Source: Bradyrhizobium sp. NAS96.2 (GTDB lineage Bacteria; Pseudomonadota; Alphaproteobacteria; Rhizobiales; Xanthobacteraceae). Taken from it: a DNA stretch of 64,000 nt. The stretch spans positions 1 to 64,000 of the forward strand of contig NZ_LGHK01000013.1 in NCBI RefSeq assembly GCF_001908235.1, given 5' to 3'. The stretch's first letter is position 1; each line of letters opens with the position of its first letter. Shown here in pieces: positions 53,537 to 62,547 of the stretch. The position numbers were made by a program, and so were the translations under genes. The notes beneath the pieces were generated by a model. It was given only the letters and a program-made list of their open reading frames with translations, searched no databases and had not been told where the DNA came from.

Positions 53537-53906
53537 GATCCTTTACATCGAAGATAATGAGGACAACATCTACATGGTCTCGCGCCGATTGCGTCGAAAA
53601 GGCTATGACGTCGTCGTTGCACGCGATGGCGCGGAAGGGATGGCGCAGGCCAGGAGCCAGCTCCCGGATCTTATCCTGATGGATCTCGGGCTGCCGGTCA
53701 TCGACGGCTGGGAGGTGACAAGGCGGTTGCGCGCGGTGCCCGAAACCGCTGATGTCCCCATTGTCGCGCTGTCTGCCCACGCCATGCCGGAGGATCGCGA
53801 ACGAGCGCTCGCGTCGGGGTGCAATGACTTCGTAACGAAACCGACCAACTTCTCGTACCTGCTTGATCGGATCGAGGCTCTGGTGAAGAGAGCGCCCGAC
53901 AGATGA
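53529..53906 (+). CDS. single-domain response regulator (CheY/DivK-like)
   Basis: The 125-residue receiver domain has acidic pocket EDNEDN near residue 8, phospho-Asp in LMDLGLPVIDGW and Lys in FVTKPTNF. No output domain is present, so it acts as a phosphorelay shuttle or a protein-interaction switch. Overlaps at both ends (8 bp with the kinase, ATGA with the cyclase regulator) indicate translational coupling in one signalling operon. Confidence 0.88.
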   Translation: MVRILYIEDNEDNIYMVSRRLRRKGYDVVVARDGAEGMAQARSQLPDLILMDLGLPVIDGWEVTRRLRAVPETADVPIVALSAHAMPEDRERALASGCNDFVTKPTNFSYLLDRIEALVKRAPDR

Positions 53907-54985
53907 AAGAGCCATCGCCCGTGATCCTCGTCGTCGATGATAACGAGGACAATCGTTATCTGCTCGTACGTCGATTGCGACGGTTGGGTTATGAGGCCCT
54001 GCTGACTGCCGAGGATGGCGTCGAGGCCATGGCGGTTCTTTCCGGGCATCCGGTGGACCTCATGCTCCTTGATGTCATGATGCCGGGGATGAACGGGCAC
54101 GAGGTATTGCGGCAGCTCAAGGCGCACCCCGCGTTACGGGAGGTTCGCGTCATCATGATTTCGGCCCTGGATGACGTCGATAGTGTGGTCCACGGCATCG
54201 AACTCGGCGCCGACGACTATCTTCTCAAGCCGTTTAACCCCGTGATTCTCGGTGCACGCGTGGGTGCGTGTCTTGAAAAGAAGCGCCTGCGTGACCGGGA
54301 AGCCCATTACCTGGAAGAGATCCAACGTGAGAGGCGCCGCGCGGACGAGATGCTGGAGGCGATTCTGCCGGCAAGCGCGCTGGCCGAGTTGAAGGCGACG
54401 AACGAGGTCAAGCCCCGCCGCGTTGAAAATGTGACGGTCCTGTTCAGCGATATCGTTGGATTCACACACTACTGCGACAACCATCCCGCGGAGCAGGTGG
54501 TCTCCGAGCTTCGGGGCCTTGTAGATGCGTTCGAGGATATCGTCGACGCGAACGCAATGGAGAAGATCAAGACCATCGGGGATGCATTCTTTGCCACCGC
54601 CGGGCTGCTCAAACCGATGCAAGACGGCGTGCGGGCGGCCGTGCACTGTGCGAGGGCAATGATCGAAACCGCGCAGAGGCTCGAGCCGGGCTGGACCGTC
54701 CGGGTCGGAATTCATAGCGGACCGGTCATCGCCGGCATCATGGGCCGGCACCAGTACATGTTCGACTTGTGGGGGGACACGGTCAACACCGCGGCCCGCA
54801 TCACCGCGCATGCCGATGGAGGATCGATCTTCATGAGTGCCACGGCTTGGGCCCAGGTTCGTCATTGCTGCGCAGGCCGAAGCCGCGGCTTCGCGGAGCT
54901 GAAAGGAAAGGGAGTCCTCGAACTGTTCGAATGCCAAGGCCTTCAGGCAGTCCCTCCAAATCGCGTGGGGCCGGGGTATTCATAA
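53903..54985 (+). CDS. response regulator with class III adenylate/guanylate cyclase output
   Basis: 360 residues. A receiver domain at 1-125 (phospho-Asp in LLDVMMPGMNGH, Lys in LLKPFNP) and a short coiled linker (EEIQRERRRADEMLEAILP) lead to a cyclase domain. Metal residues are in VLFSDIVGFT and KTIGDAFFAT, and the active-site pair in LWGDTVNTAARI. It would make a cyclic nucleotide when phosphorylated by the upstream hybrid kinase. It ends 111 bp before the second tRNA-derived repeat, the right boundary of this block. Confidence 0.87.
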   Translation: MKEPSPVILVVDDNEDNRYLLVRRLRRLGYEALLTAEDGVEAMAVLSGHPVDLMLLDVMMPGMNGHEVLRQLKAHPALREVRVIMISALDDVDSVVHGIELGADDYLLKPFNPVILGARVGACLEKKRLRDREAHYLEEIQRERRRADEMLEAILPASALAELKATNEVKPRRVENVTVLFSDIVGFTHYCDNHPAEQVVSELRGLVDAFEDIVDANAMEKIKTIGDAFFATAGLLKPMQDGVRAAVHCARAMIETAQRLEPGWTVRVGIHSGPVIAGIMGRHQYMFDLWGDTVNTAARITAHADGGSIFMSATAWAQVRHCCAGRSRGFAELKGKGVLELFECQGLQAVPPNRVGPGYS

Positions 54986-55096
54986 GTCAGACTCCGTGTG
55001 CGGGTTCCTACAGGCAACCCGCGAACAAAGAGAGGCGCTTCTTGGTGCGGTGACCTCTGTCGGTAAAGATAGAGGTGGTGAACCCACCGGAATCTC

Positions 55097-55144
55097 TGGT
55101 GGGCCCGGTAGGACTCGAGCCTGCAACCAGACCGTTATGAGCGG
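55097..55144 (-). repeat. tRNA-Met(CAT) 3' fragment, putative att site (copy B)
   Basis: On the minus strand the 48-mer retains the anticodon loop CTCATAA within CCG...CGG, the variable region, a T-arm (GCAGG TTCGAGT CCTAC, one mismatch) and GGGCCCACCA. Bases beyond 55144 do not continue into a tRNA 5' half. It is a direct repeat of 47008-47055, and the two bracket the molybdenum-hydroxylase/signalling block. Confidence 0.78.
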
Positions 55145-56017
55145 CAGATCACTCGGCCGTTTCTTGGAGCTTGCTCGAATTGCCGCTGTTGGGCTCAAGC
55201 ACGCTCAAATTGGCCCATGATGGATTGGGACGAGAGTTCAATATTTTCAGCTGGTTAGAGGGCGGCGTGTGCACGGCGTGTGCACCGGCAGATCGAGAAA
55301 AATATTGCGACAGCCAACGTGAGCAGGCCCTTTGAGTCAGACAGGGCCGCCTCTGGTTGGGGCACGTGCACGGCCAAGATTTCCGAGGGCGGGGAGATAG
55401 GGGAGTGCTGACGAACAGTCTTAAGTGTCGGAGGCGCCGCGCTCGCCGCCGGGTTGAAGGCAGGCGTGGATCCCGCGCAGGTCCCTGAGCGTGTTGTAGC
55501 CGCCCAACGAACTTTCCATCTTCACGCACACACCGACGGACGTCGTTCGTTGGAGGAGAGGTTCAAGCGGATTTTGGCTGCTTTCGATAGTGGGCTAGAA
55601 CTCAACGAATTGGCTCGTCAGGGCCGCCGAACAGAATGCATCGCGGACCTGCCTAGAGGGGTTGTCCGCAAGTCCGCGCCTGGCGAAGGCTCGCAGCATT
55701 GATTACCCACCACCAGCACCCAGATCACTCTATGTCCGAAGGCGGCTCCGGCATTCTTGGAGAGTGAAGGAAGCACCCTCAGATTCGTTCGATCACGAAA
55801 TCTCTTGGTTGCGCGTGCAACCGTGCAACGAGGCGGGGCTCAAAATGAGGTTGACCGCACTTGCTTTAGGAGGTGCCGCAACGCCTCGCAATTCTACGGG
55901 TTACTGGCGTGATAGCTCCGCCGTTCGCACGTCAATCCTTCTCACCCCAACCAGCGTTGCCTAAAGCTCACGTCCGGTCAGAATCATCTGAGAGGTAAAA
56001 ACGGCTGGGTCAACAGG
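55145..56017. other. degenerate region right of the att-like repeat
   Basis: About 870 bp. A minus frame of 126 codons ends at 55149, directly against the tRNA fragment (ending NLSVLEPNSGNSSKLQETAE). Its position would suit the tail of an element-borne gene, but no integrase motif is visible. Other frames (plus 55454-55702) are unassigned. It includes a second copy of the dispersed repeat at 55230-55305. Confidence 0.4.
55230..55305. repeat. dispersed repeat, copy B
   Basis: It aligns with 46300-46375 over about 75 bp around the core GCGTGTGCACGGCGTGTGCA, in the same orientation. It lies 85 bp to the right of tRNA fragment B, whereas copy A lies 630 bp to the left of fragment A. Confidence 0.5.
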
Positions 56018-56365
56018 TCACGTGAAAGAGCCGATCCTTCTTGCGCGCGATCTGTTGAACATTTCGATCGCCTCGGGTGTCGGCTTTAACAGGACCTTGC
56101 AGCCCTTTCTCTCGAAAAAGGCTTCAGCCTCGGGCGACAGGTGCACGTTGCCAAACTGACCCGAGCCAATGAGGACCTGGTCGCACCCCTTCTCGAAGAG
56201 AAACTTTGCCTCGTCTTCTGAAAGCACGTGCGAGGTACCGTAGAGGTTCTTTGATAGCTTCTTTTTCCGCTTCACAATCTCGCCGGAAAGACGAACGACG
56301 ACATCGTGCTCATAGGTTTTTCCGTCAATCGTAATCGTGCCAAATGTGGTGCTGTCAATCTTCAT
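56018..56365 (-). CDS. MTH938/AAMDC domain protein, copy 2
   Basis: The 115-residue product is nearly identical to the protein at 16709-17065 except for conservative changes and the last residues, where one base fewer near the end shifts the stop (RIGSFT). Blocks FGTITIDGKTYEHDVVVRLS and SGQFGNVHLSPEA are conserved. The ATG at 56365 follows GAAGTCACG. The adjacent upstream AmmeMemoRadiSam gene is a pseudogene here too, but the small protein remains intact at both loci. Confidence 0.82.
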   Translation of the reverse strand: MKIDSTTFGTITIDGKTYEHDVVVRLSGEIVKRKKKLSKNLYGTSHVLSEDEAKFLFEKGCDQVLIGSGQFGNVHLSPEAEAFFERKGCKVLLKPTPEAIEMFNRSRARRIGSFT

Positions 56366-56439
56366 CGTGACTTCCTCCCAATCGGAGTCATACTCCAACA
56401 CGCGGCAGTAAGGCGCCTCGACGCCGCCATCATCCTTGC

Positions 56440-57184
56440 TCAAGCGCGTTCCCGCCTGCCGATCCTGATCAGGACGCGCCGCTGCCCCCAGCTGCCCGGG
56501 CGTGCCTCGAACAAGCCAGGGATTGCGGTGGAGCAAATTGCGCAGCGGCCTTCCTCAGTGAGCCGCCAAGCGGTGATGTCGTACCAATCTCGGCCGATAA
56601 TCTGCGCACCACAGCCCGGGCAGTACGTGCTTTAGCCCGCCTCGTCATGGATATTCCCGGTGTAGACGAAATGCAGCCCGAGCTTGCGGGCGATATCGCG
56701 AGCCGTCGCTAGCGTGAAGACCGGCGTACGCGGCAGATCCAGCATCTTGTAGTCAGGGTGGAAGGCGGTGAAATGCAAAGGCACTTCGGGTCCTAGCCTT
56801 TTCATCACCCATTCGCTCAGCTTCTTTACCTCCTCTGGGCTGTCTGCGTCCTGGAGTCGGTCGAGCTCGCGCGCTTTGGAGATGTCGCAGTTCTGGCAAA
56901 GTTTGCAGGTCAGGTTGCACCCGGCGTACCGAAGGACAGCACCGGTGTTCCGGGCAAATAGTGGTTCAGCGGTTTTTTCTCGATTGGACCGACACAAAAT
57001 CTGGAGGAGCGGCCGTAGGTCTGAGCACGATGCGGTCATCCTGCCGGCCACGCGCGAAGCACAGGCCGCGCTGACCTTCGTTAAGCCTGCAATAGCGCGG
57101 GCGGACATCACACTGGATGCGGCCGTCTTCGAGCAGGTACCAATGGCGGCCGGGAAATCCTTCCAAACGCTCAGGTTCGGTCAT
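56440..57184 (-). pseudogene. AmmeMemoRadiSam radical SAM enzyme, copy 2 (frameshift and internal stop)
   Basis: From the ATG at 57184 the frame reads MTEPERLEGFPGRHWYLLED then EGQRGLCFARGRQ, the family N-terminus. A frameshift near 56970 moves it to the frame with AGCNLTCKLCQNCDISKARE (CxxxCxxC cluster) and LGLHFVYTGNIHDEAG. A TAA (56632-56634) interrupts, and the same frame then continues STYCPGCGAQIIGRDWYDIT to GRRERA and a stop at 56440. Nearly the whole gene is recognisable, so decay is recent. The intact enzyme works with MEMO/AMMECR1 proteins in an undefined modification. Confidence 0.82.
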
Positions 57185-57329
57185 AGCATTCGTCGTGTGG
57201 ATCACTGGGCCAACCCCAGTCGTTGCCGACGGCGTGATTGCGAAGTCGCAGAGCTCGGTAAAGGCCTGACCTAGCAGTCGCAGCATCCACGCACAATACT
57301 ACGGCTGGCCGGCAGAAGAACGCAGTGCA

Positions 57330-57748
57330 ACAAAGCCGTCAGGCTGCGCGACGGCGCGTTCGACATCGACGCAGCTACCTCCTCGCATCTCACAAGCGCG
57401 ATCGAGGTAGTCGAACTGCTAAATGTCGGCGTCATCTATCCCAAAATAATCGCCCATCGGTCTGTGGCGGCAACTGACGTTCTCGGCTTCACGGTCGCCT
57501 GCTGTTTCAAGCGTGCGCCGCCTGAGGTATTGTTAGTATAAGGAAACTGCCATGACGACTACGCGCTCGGGCTGGGACTTGCGACGCGTACCAAGGCGCT
57601 CACTATCGAAGCTGAGGACGCATTGCTCGCAGCTCTCAAGATGAAGCTTGAGAACCCCGAAGCACTCATCACATACGTCCGCAAGTCGAATCGGCGTGGT
57701 GTTCGTCGTCATCCACGTGACTCGCTGCAGAACAAGAAAATGGCCTAG
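57330..57748 (+). pseudogene. two unassigned coding remnants
   Basis: A frame without a start codon reads SAIEVVELLNVGVIYPKIIA to a stop at about 57541. A second, in a different frame, reads TIEAEDALLAALKMKLENPE then ALITYVRKSNRRG to a stop at 57746-57748. Both have coding-like composition but no start, and I do not recognise the families. The second has the flavour of a mobile-element accessory protein, which I cannot support further. Confidence 0.35.
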
Positions 57749-57853
57749 CATTCCATTGGCTGCGGCCGTGCCGCGACGGTGGTATATGGAAAGACGGCAA
57801 ATGGTCAGGTTGTACTGAGCCTTGGAAAGTGGCCCGAGCGCCTCCCGTCGTCA

Positions 57854-58303
57854 CTATCTCTCATACCAGCCGACGAGAGTTGCCTTCGCGATTAAGGACT
57901 TGCGCGCCTCTCGTTCGATGTCGCGGCAAGACGCGTTGGCCTTTGCCTGAAGCTGGTCGGTCGGGATGGCAATCAGCTGGAAGTGATAATGATGAGGCCC
58001 ATGGCCACGGGGCGGACACGGGCCGCCATAGCCTACTTTGCGGAAATCATTGACCGCCTGTTTCACATTTTTGTTCCGCGCGGCGCCTTCCGCAAGCTCC
58101 GTTAGGACTGCCGGAAGATCGTAAGCCGCCCAATGGCGCCACGTCCCGGCGGGCGCATCTGGATCGTCGCAGAGCAAGACAAAACTTTTGGTTTCCGCCG
58201 GCGCATCAGACCATTGCAGAGGCGGTGAGAGGTCTTCTCCGTCGCAGGTGAACCGTCTCGGAATTTGCGCTCCGTCGGCGAAGGCACTTGAAACGAGTTT
58301 CAT
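57854..58303 (-). CDS. YbhB/YbcL-family (PEBP, Raf-kinase-inhibitor-like) protein
   Basis: The 149-residue protein has the phosphatidylethanolamine-binding-protein fold: CDGEDLSPPLQW near residue 20, DDPDAPAGTWRHWAAYDLP near 46-64 and GPCPPRGHGPHHYHFQLIAI near 95-114. The bacterial family binds small anionic ligands and has no settled role. I chose the ATG at 58303; an ATG at 58318 adds five residues. No signal peptide is seen. It is divergent from the RNase-Z-like gene. Confidence 0.88.
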   Translation of the reverse strand: MKLVSSAFADGAQIPRRFTCDGEDLSPPLQWSDAPAETKSFVLLCDDPDAPAGTWRHWAAYDLPAVLTELAEGAARNKNVKQAVNDFRKVGYGGPCPPRGHGPHHYHFQLIAIPTDQLQAKANASCRDIEREARKSLIAKATLVGWYER

Positions 58304-58508
58304 GGCTTCCTCCATCAACTTGCAGGGGACATAGGTTCGGACCTGGGCTCGGGCTTGAGAGTTCCTACGGAGCCGGCGCGACCTCGCCGGATCGGTGCAC
58401 GAGCGCGACCAGATTGCGGCCGTATAGCTCGATTTTGGCGCGTGCGAAATCCATAAAGTCTGCTTAGATCAGGAAGTCCGTCGGGCAGCTTCGGCAGATT
58501 GGCTTGCT

Positions 58509-59516
58509 ATGCGACCGCTTTTTCATCCGAACCTGGTCAATGGCCGCTACGGCGACCCGACGGTATATGTGGAGACGCTGTTCGAGAAGCGCAGCCTGCT
58601 GTTCGATATCGGAGAGATTTTTTCGCTCTCGCCGCGGAAGATACGACGCATCGACCAGGTCTTCGTCTCGCACGAGCATATCGATCACTTCGTTGGATTC
58701 GACCACCTGCTTCGCTTGCTTGTCGGACACGAGAAGTCTGTGCAGCTCTTTGGTCCATCCGGCTTTACTGAGCGGGTCTTTCACAAGCTTCAGGCCTATC
58801 GCTGGAATCTGGTCGAAACCTATTCTAGCGATCTTGTCTTCGTCGTGAACGAACTCGCAGCGGCGAATTCCATCTTGAGCACGCGGTTCAGACTGAGGAG
58901 GGCTTTTGTCGCAGAGGCATCAGTCTCTCGCAAAACCCTTGCCGGGGTAATCTGCGACGAACCGACCCATCGCGTGTCAGCCGTGATCCTTGAACACGGT
59001 ACGCCCTGCCTTGCTTTTGCGCTGCAGGAGGCGGCGCATGTCAATGTCTGGAAGAACCGGTTGTTGGAGCGCGGGCTGCCCGTCGGTCCGTGGTTGCGCT
59101 CACTCAAGCAGGCCGTGGTCGAACGGCGCGCGGACGATCATTTGATCAAGATCGATAGATCGGCGGTTTCGGGCAATCGGCTCGTTCCACTTGGGGCCTT
59201 GCGTGATCTCCTCACCGTCACGGCCGGACAGAAAGTTGGCTATGTCACCGACGTCGCCGATACGCCGGCCAATCGTGGCGCCATCGTAGCGCTCGTGCAG
59301 AACGCGGATATCCTCTTCATCGAAGCGGCGTTTGCAGGAGCGGACGATGCGCTGGCGAGGCACCGGGCTCATCTCACGACCACAGCTGCTGGAGAAATTG
59401 CTCGAGAAGCCAATGTGCGCCGCGTCGAGCCGTTTCACTTCTCTCCACGTTATGTCGGGGAGCAGCAGCGGATGGTTGCTGAAGTGATGGCGGCGTTCAG
59501 GGGAACTCACTGCTAG
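58509..59516 (+). CDS. RNase Z-like MBL-fold hydrolase
   Basis: The 335-residue metallo-beta-lactamase-fold protein has SHEHIDHFVGFDHLLRLL (HxHxDH) near residue 54, GYVTDVADT near 240 with the metal-bridging Asp, and a final HFSPRY carrying the last His, as in tRNase Z. Length and the insertion around 150-230 resemble the ribonuclease-Z-like exonuclease group rather than the housekeeping enzyme. It may process RNA or hydrolyse another phosphodiester. It starts at ATG 58509, 205 bp from the divergent PEBP gene. Confidence 0.8.
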   Translation: MRPLFHPNLVNGRYGDPTVYVETLFEKRSLLFDIGEIFSLSPRKIRRIDQVFVSHEHIDHFVGFDHLLRLLVGHEKSVQLFGPSGFTERVFHKLQAYRWNLVETYSSDLVFVVNELAAANSILSTRFRLRRAFVAEASVSRKTLAGVICDEPTHRVSAVILEHGTPCLAFALQEAAHVNVWKNRLLERGLPVGPWLRSLKQAVVERRADDHLIKIDRSAVSGNRLVPLGALRDLLTVTAGQKVGYVTDVADTPANRGAIVALVQNADILFIEAAFAGADDALARHRAHLTTTAAGEIAREANVRRVEPFHFSPRYVGEQQRMVAEVMAAFRGTHC

Positions 59517-59660
59517 AGCTTGCCTGAGGAAGTATATTTGCCTGCTGGACATCTCTATTGGGGCTCGCCGATGAGAAGTGCGTTCTCGATCTGGTGAGAT
59601 TGGGATCGCGGCAGGCGGCGGTCGGTCGCATCCGAACGTCCGCGGCTGTCCGGGGCAGCT

Positions 59661-60611
59661 TCACCTGTTCCAGCGGTCATCCAACTGGGGTCGTCCTATC
59701 CAGGCCCTGTTCAGGCACCGGGTTGTCCAACCCAGCTGCGGCGTTCCCTGCAGTCGCGCTTGAGCTTCCTGGTAGGGGCCGACGTAGCGAAGCTGGGTCG
59801 GTATTTTGGGATAGATGCGTCGTATCCGCGCAACGGCACGCTCTGCGGCCTCCCCGTCACGTTCGTCAAAGGCTAATCCGAAGCCGGTGCGCAATCGGTC
59901 CGGCAGCAATTCGGCACTCAGGGTTTGATACCAGCGCGGCGGCCGCAACCATGGTCGTCCACCGGCAAAGATCTGTCGGGCCACCTCGCGCGCGGCGGTG
60001 CTGACGGACAATGTGTCCGATTGCATCATCGCCGCGGTGTAGGCCGCGAATGAATCCCAATCCGCCGGCAAGTCGCTCGACCTCAACCCGAACAAAGCCC
60101 CAAACAGCCGGCTTTCGGCCCAATAGCGCTCACGCTCTTCGACCGAGAACGGAGGCAGGACCAGGTCGTGGACGACCAGAGCGGTGTCGACGAGGGTCGC
60201 GTGAACCCAGCGCAACGCTGCGACCTCGTTGGCGCGGTAGGGCGAGCCGCCCTCGAACGGACCGATTGCTTCGGGCAAGCGGCCGACGATCATGGTATGG
60301 CGGTGGTGCAGGTGCCGGGCAGCGGCAAGGGCCGCATCGAGCGAGCCGAACACCATCGTAAACACAACGTCAAAGGTTCGATGGAAGCGACCGATCGGAT
60401 CCGCGAAGGTCCGCGAGTGCTCGGCCACGGCGGTGGCGACCCAGGGATGTGCCAGCTGAAGCAGCAAGGCACGACCGGCGCCCAAAAAAGTGATGGCTTC
60501 TCTGTCGATCCGCCAGGTCATCGAGCCTGGACCGAAAATGCCCTCGGCCGGTCCGGCGGCCCGAGCCCGGACGAAATCGAGAGCGAGCTCAAGGTCGCTT
60601 TCGGAAACCAA
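59661..60611 (-). CDS. oxygenase MpaB family protein (DUF2236)
   Basis: The 316-residue helical protein matches DUF2236/latex-clearing-protein-like oxygenases that bind heme b. The family blocks are FLGAGRALLLQLAHPWVATA near residue 43, FGSLDAALAAARHLHHRHTM near 88 and ALRWVHATLVDTAL near 131. MpaB cleaves a prenyl side chain in mycophenolic acid synthesis; bacterial substrates are mostly unknown. The start is TTG at 60611, with GGAAGG upstream; an internal ATG at residue 31 is the alternative. Confidence 0.82.
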   Translation of the reverse strand: MVSESDLELALDFVRARAAGPAEGIFGPGSMTWRIDREAITFLGAGRALLLQLAHPWVATAVAEHSRTFADPIGRFHRTFDVVFTMVFGSLDAALAAARHLHHRHTMIVGRLPEAIGPFEGGSPYRANEVAALRWVHATLVDTALVVHDLVLPPFSVEERERYWAESRLFGALFGLRSSDLPADWDSFAAYTAAMMQSDTLSVSTAAREVARQIFAGGRPWLRPPRWYQTLSAELLPDRLRTGFGLAFDERDGEAAERAVARIRRIYPKIPTQLRYVGPYQEAQARLQGTPQLGWTTRCLNRAWIGRPQLDDRWNR

Positions 60612-60944
60612 ATGCGCACCTTCCGAAGCAGGCGGGGTTATTCCACTGCTCTGTGCAGTCTATCGCAATTCAGCAAGCCAAAGCTCTCTCAACGTTGTCG
60701 CATGATGTCCACCCGCGCGGAATACGGCGACCTGACATTTGGTCGTACCCCATGCGGGTAAGACTGAGCCGGGTGCAGCGGCTGCTGCGGCGCCGTTTGC
60801 TGAAGAGCTGCCCCGCCGTCGTCTTTCAAGCTCCCTCTCGAAAGCGTATTGTTTCGATGGAACGAGCTCACTCTGCAGCGCTGTCGTTCAGAGTATCTTG
60901 TTCTTCGATTCAAAAACTCTCGAAACGAAACGCGGGGAACGCTC
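60612..60944. other. intergenic region between divergent oxidoreductase genes
   Basis: About 330 bp. No gene or strong hairpin is recognised. It probably carries divergent promoters for the MpaB-like gene and the FAD oxidase gene. Confidence 0.4.
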
Positions 60945-62543
60945 ATGACCGGCACAAGGCTGAAACATTACGGCTGGGGACGGGAAGGCGAAGGCATGAG
61001 CGCGGAAGAGCGGGCGTTTGTCCTCGGCCGCTACCACGCCAAGTTTGCCGCCCGTGAGTTCGACACGGTCACTGTTCCCGGCCTTGAAGAGCTGTCCTTG
61101 CGGGAGCCGCGCGTGGTGCCGCCAGCTTCGCTCACGCCGTTCTGCACGACCGAACGCTACGACCGCGCCGCGCACACTTACGGCAAGTCCTATCCGGACT
61201 ACGTCAGGGCCATGCTCGGCGATTACGATAGTGCGCCCGATGTCGTGGCCTATCCACGCAACGAGTCGGAGATATCGGCTGTCATGGACTGGGCGGGGTC
61301 CGTCGGCGCTTCGCTGACGCCGTTCGGAGGCGGATCGAGCGTGTGCGGTGGCGTCGAGCCGCAGGCCGATGGCACCAAGCACAAGGCGGCGGTCACGCTC
61401 GACCTGCGCAATCTCTCCAAGGTCGTCGAAGTCGATCCTCTCTCGCGCGCCGCATTAATCGACGCCGGCACCTATGGTCCGTCGCTGGAAAATCAGCTCA
61501 AGCCGCACGGCATCACGTTGCGGCATTTTCCGCAGAGTTTTGAATATTCGACCCTGGGGGGCTGGATCGCGACGCGATCGGGCGGCCACTTCGCCAGTCT
61601 CTACACCCATATCGACGATTTCGTCGAAAGCCTGCGCGTCGTGACGCCGGTTGGCGTCGTGGAGACGCGCCGGCTTCCCGGTTCGGGTGCCGGGCCGAGC
61701 CCCGACCGCATGTTCATCGGCTCGGAAGGAATTTTAGGCGTGATCTCCCGCGCATGGATGCGATTGCAGCCGCGTCCAAAATTCCGAGCCGGCGCATCGG
61801 TTCGCTTTCCCACTTTCTTCGATGCCGCGCGCGCGGTGCGTGCGGTCGCGCAAGCCGGCCTCTATCCCTCCAATTGCCGCATCCTGGACCCGCAGGAGGC
61901 GTTCAACACCGGTGCGGCCGATGGCAACTCGGCCATCATGGTGCTGGCATTCGAATCGGGCGATCATCCCCTGGACGCCTGGTTCAAGCGTGCGCTCGAA
62001 TGCTGCGCCGACCACCGCGGGACACCGGAGCCCGCAGAGGCCGGCGACGCGCATCTCGAAGGCGCGGCAGGCATCTGGCGCAATGCGTTCATTCGCATGC
62101 CCTATGCGCGCGAATTCTTGACGCCCGCTGCTATCATCAACGATACGTTCGAGACCGCCATCACCTGGGATCGGTTCGAAAGCTTTCACGATCAGGTCAA
62201 GGCGGGAACCGAACGCGCGATTCTGCAAGCGACCGGGGTGAAGGGTGAAGTCACCTGTCGCTTCACCCACGTCTACCCGGATGGGCCCGCGCCCTACTTC
62301 TCCTTCCACGCGCGCGGTCGGCACGGTGCGCTGCTCGCGCAGTGGCAGGCCATCAAGGACGCGGCGAGCGACGCGCTGATCGCGGCAGGCGGCACCATCA
62401 CGCATCACCATGCGGTTGGCCGCGATCACCGGCCCTGGTACGACCGGCAGCGGCCACAGCTTTTTGCCGCCGCGTTGCGGGCCGCCAAGCGTGAACTGGA
62501 TCCCCGCGGCATGCTCAACCCGGGCGTTCTGATCGATCCTTAG
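60945..62543 (+). CDS. FAD-binding oxidase, alkyldihydroxyacetonephosphate-synthase-like
   Basis: The 532-residue flavoprotein of the vanillyl-alcohol-oxidase/PCMH family is closest in motifs to AGPS. The FAD loops are TPFGGGSSVCGGVEP near residue 128 and STLGGWIATRSGGHFASLYT near 202-221. GSEGILGVISRAWMRLQP follows near 260, and the C-terminal THHHAVGRDHRPW is the conserved His-rich active-site segment of ether-lipid synthase. Bacterial members oxidise or rearrange alcohol or ether substrates. The ATG at 60945 follows GGGGAAC. The adjacent SDR, now broken, probably worked with it. Confidence 0.84.
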   Translation: MTGTRLKHYGWGREGEGMSAEERAFVLGRYHAKFAAREFDTVTVPGLEELSLREPRVVPPASLTPFCTTERYDRAAHTYGKSYPDYVRAMLGDYDSAPDVVAYPRNESEISAVMDWAGSVGASLTPFGGGSSVCGGVEPQADGTKHKAAVTLDLRNLSKVVEVDPLSRAALIDAGTYGPSLENQLKPHGITLRHFPQSFEYSTLGGWIATRSGGHFASLYTHIDDFVESLRVVTPVGVVETRRLPGSGAGPSPDRMFIGSEGILGVISRAWMRLQPRPKFRAGASVRFPTFFDAARAVRAVAQAGLYPSNCRILDPQEAFNTGAADGNSAIMVLAFESGDHPLDAWFKRALECCADHRGTPEPAEAGDAHLEGAAGIWRNAFIRMPYAREFLTPAAIINDTFETAITWDRFESFHDQVKAGTERAILQATGVKGEVTCRFTHVYPDGPAPYFSFHARGRHGALLAQWQAIKDAASDALIAAGGTITHHHAVGRDHRPWYDRQRPQLFAAALRAAKRELDPRGMLNPGVLIDP

Positions 62544-62547
62544 GCGC

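Noticed and set aside
55097..55144. Complete tRNA-Met gene
   Set aside because: The anticodon loop CTCATAA is intact, but the sequence to its right does not supply the 5' half, and the T-stem has one mismatch.
54996..55220. Small plus-strand ORF reading GGPGRTRACNQTVMSGR
   Set aside because: This peptide is the translation of the tRNA fragment itself, a common false gene call near tRNA 3' ends.
55149..55529. Integrase C-terminus abutting the tRNA fragment
   Set aside because: The position is suggestive, but the frame shows no R-H-R-Y tyrosine-recombinase residues or other integrase motif.
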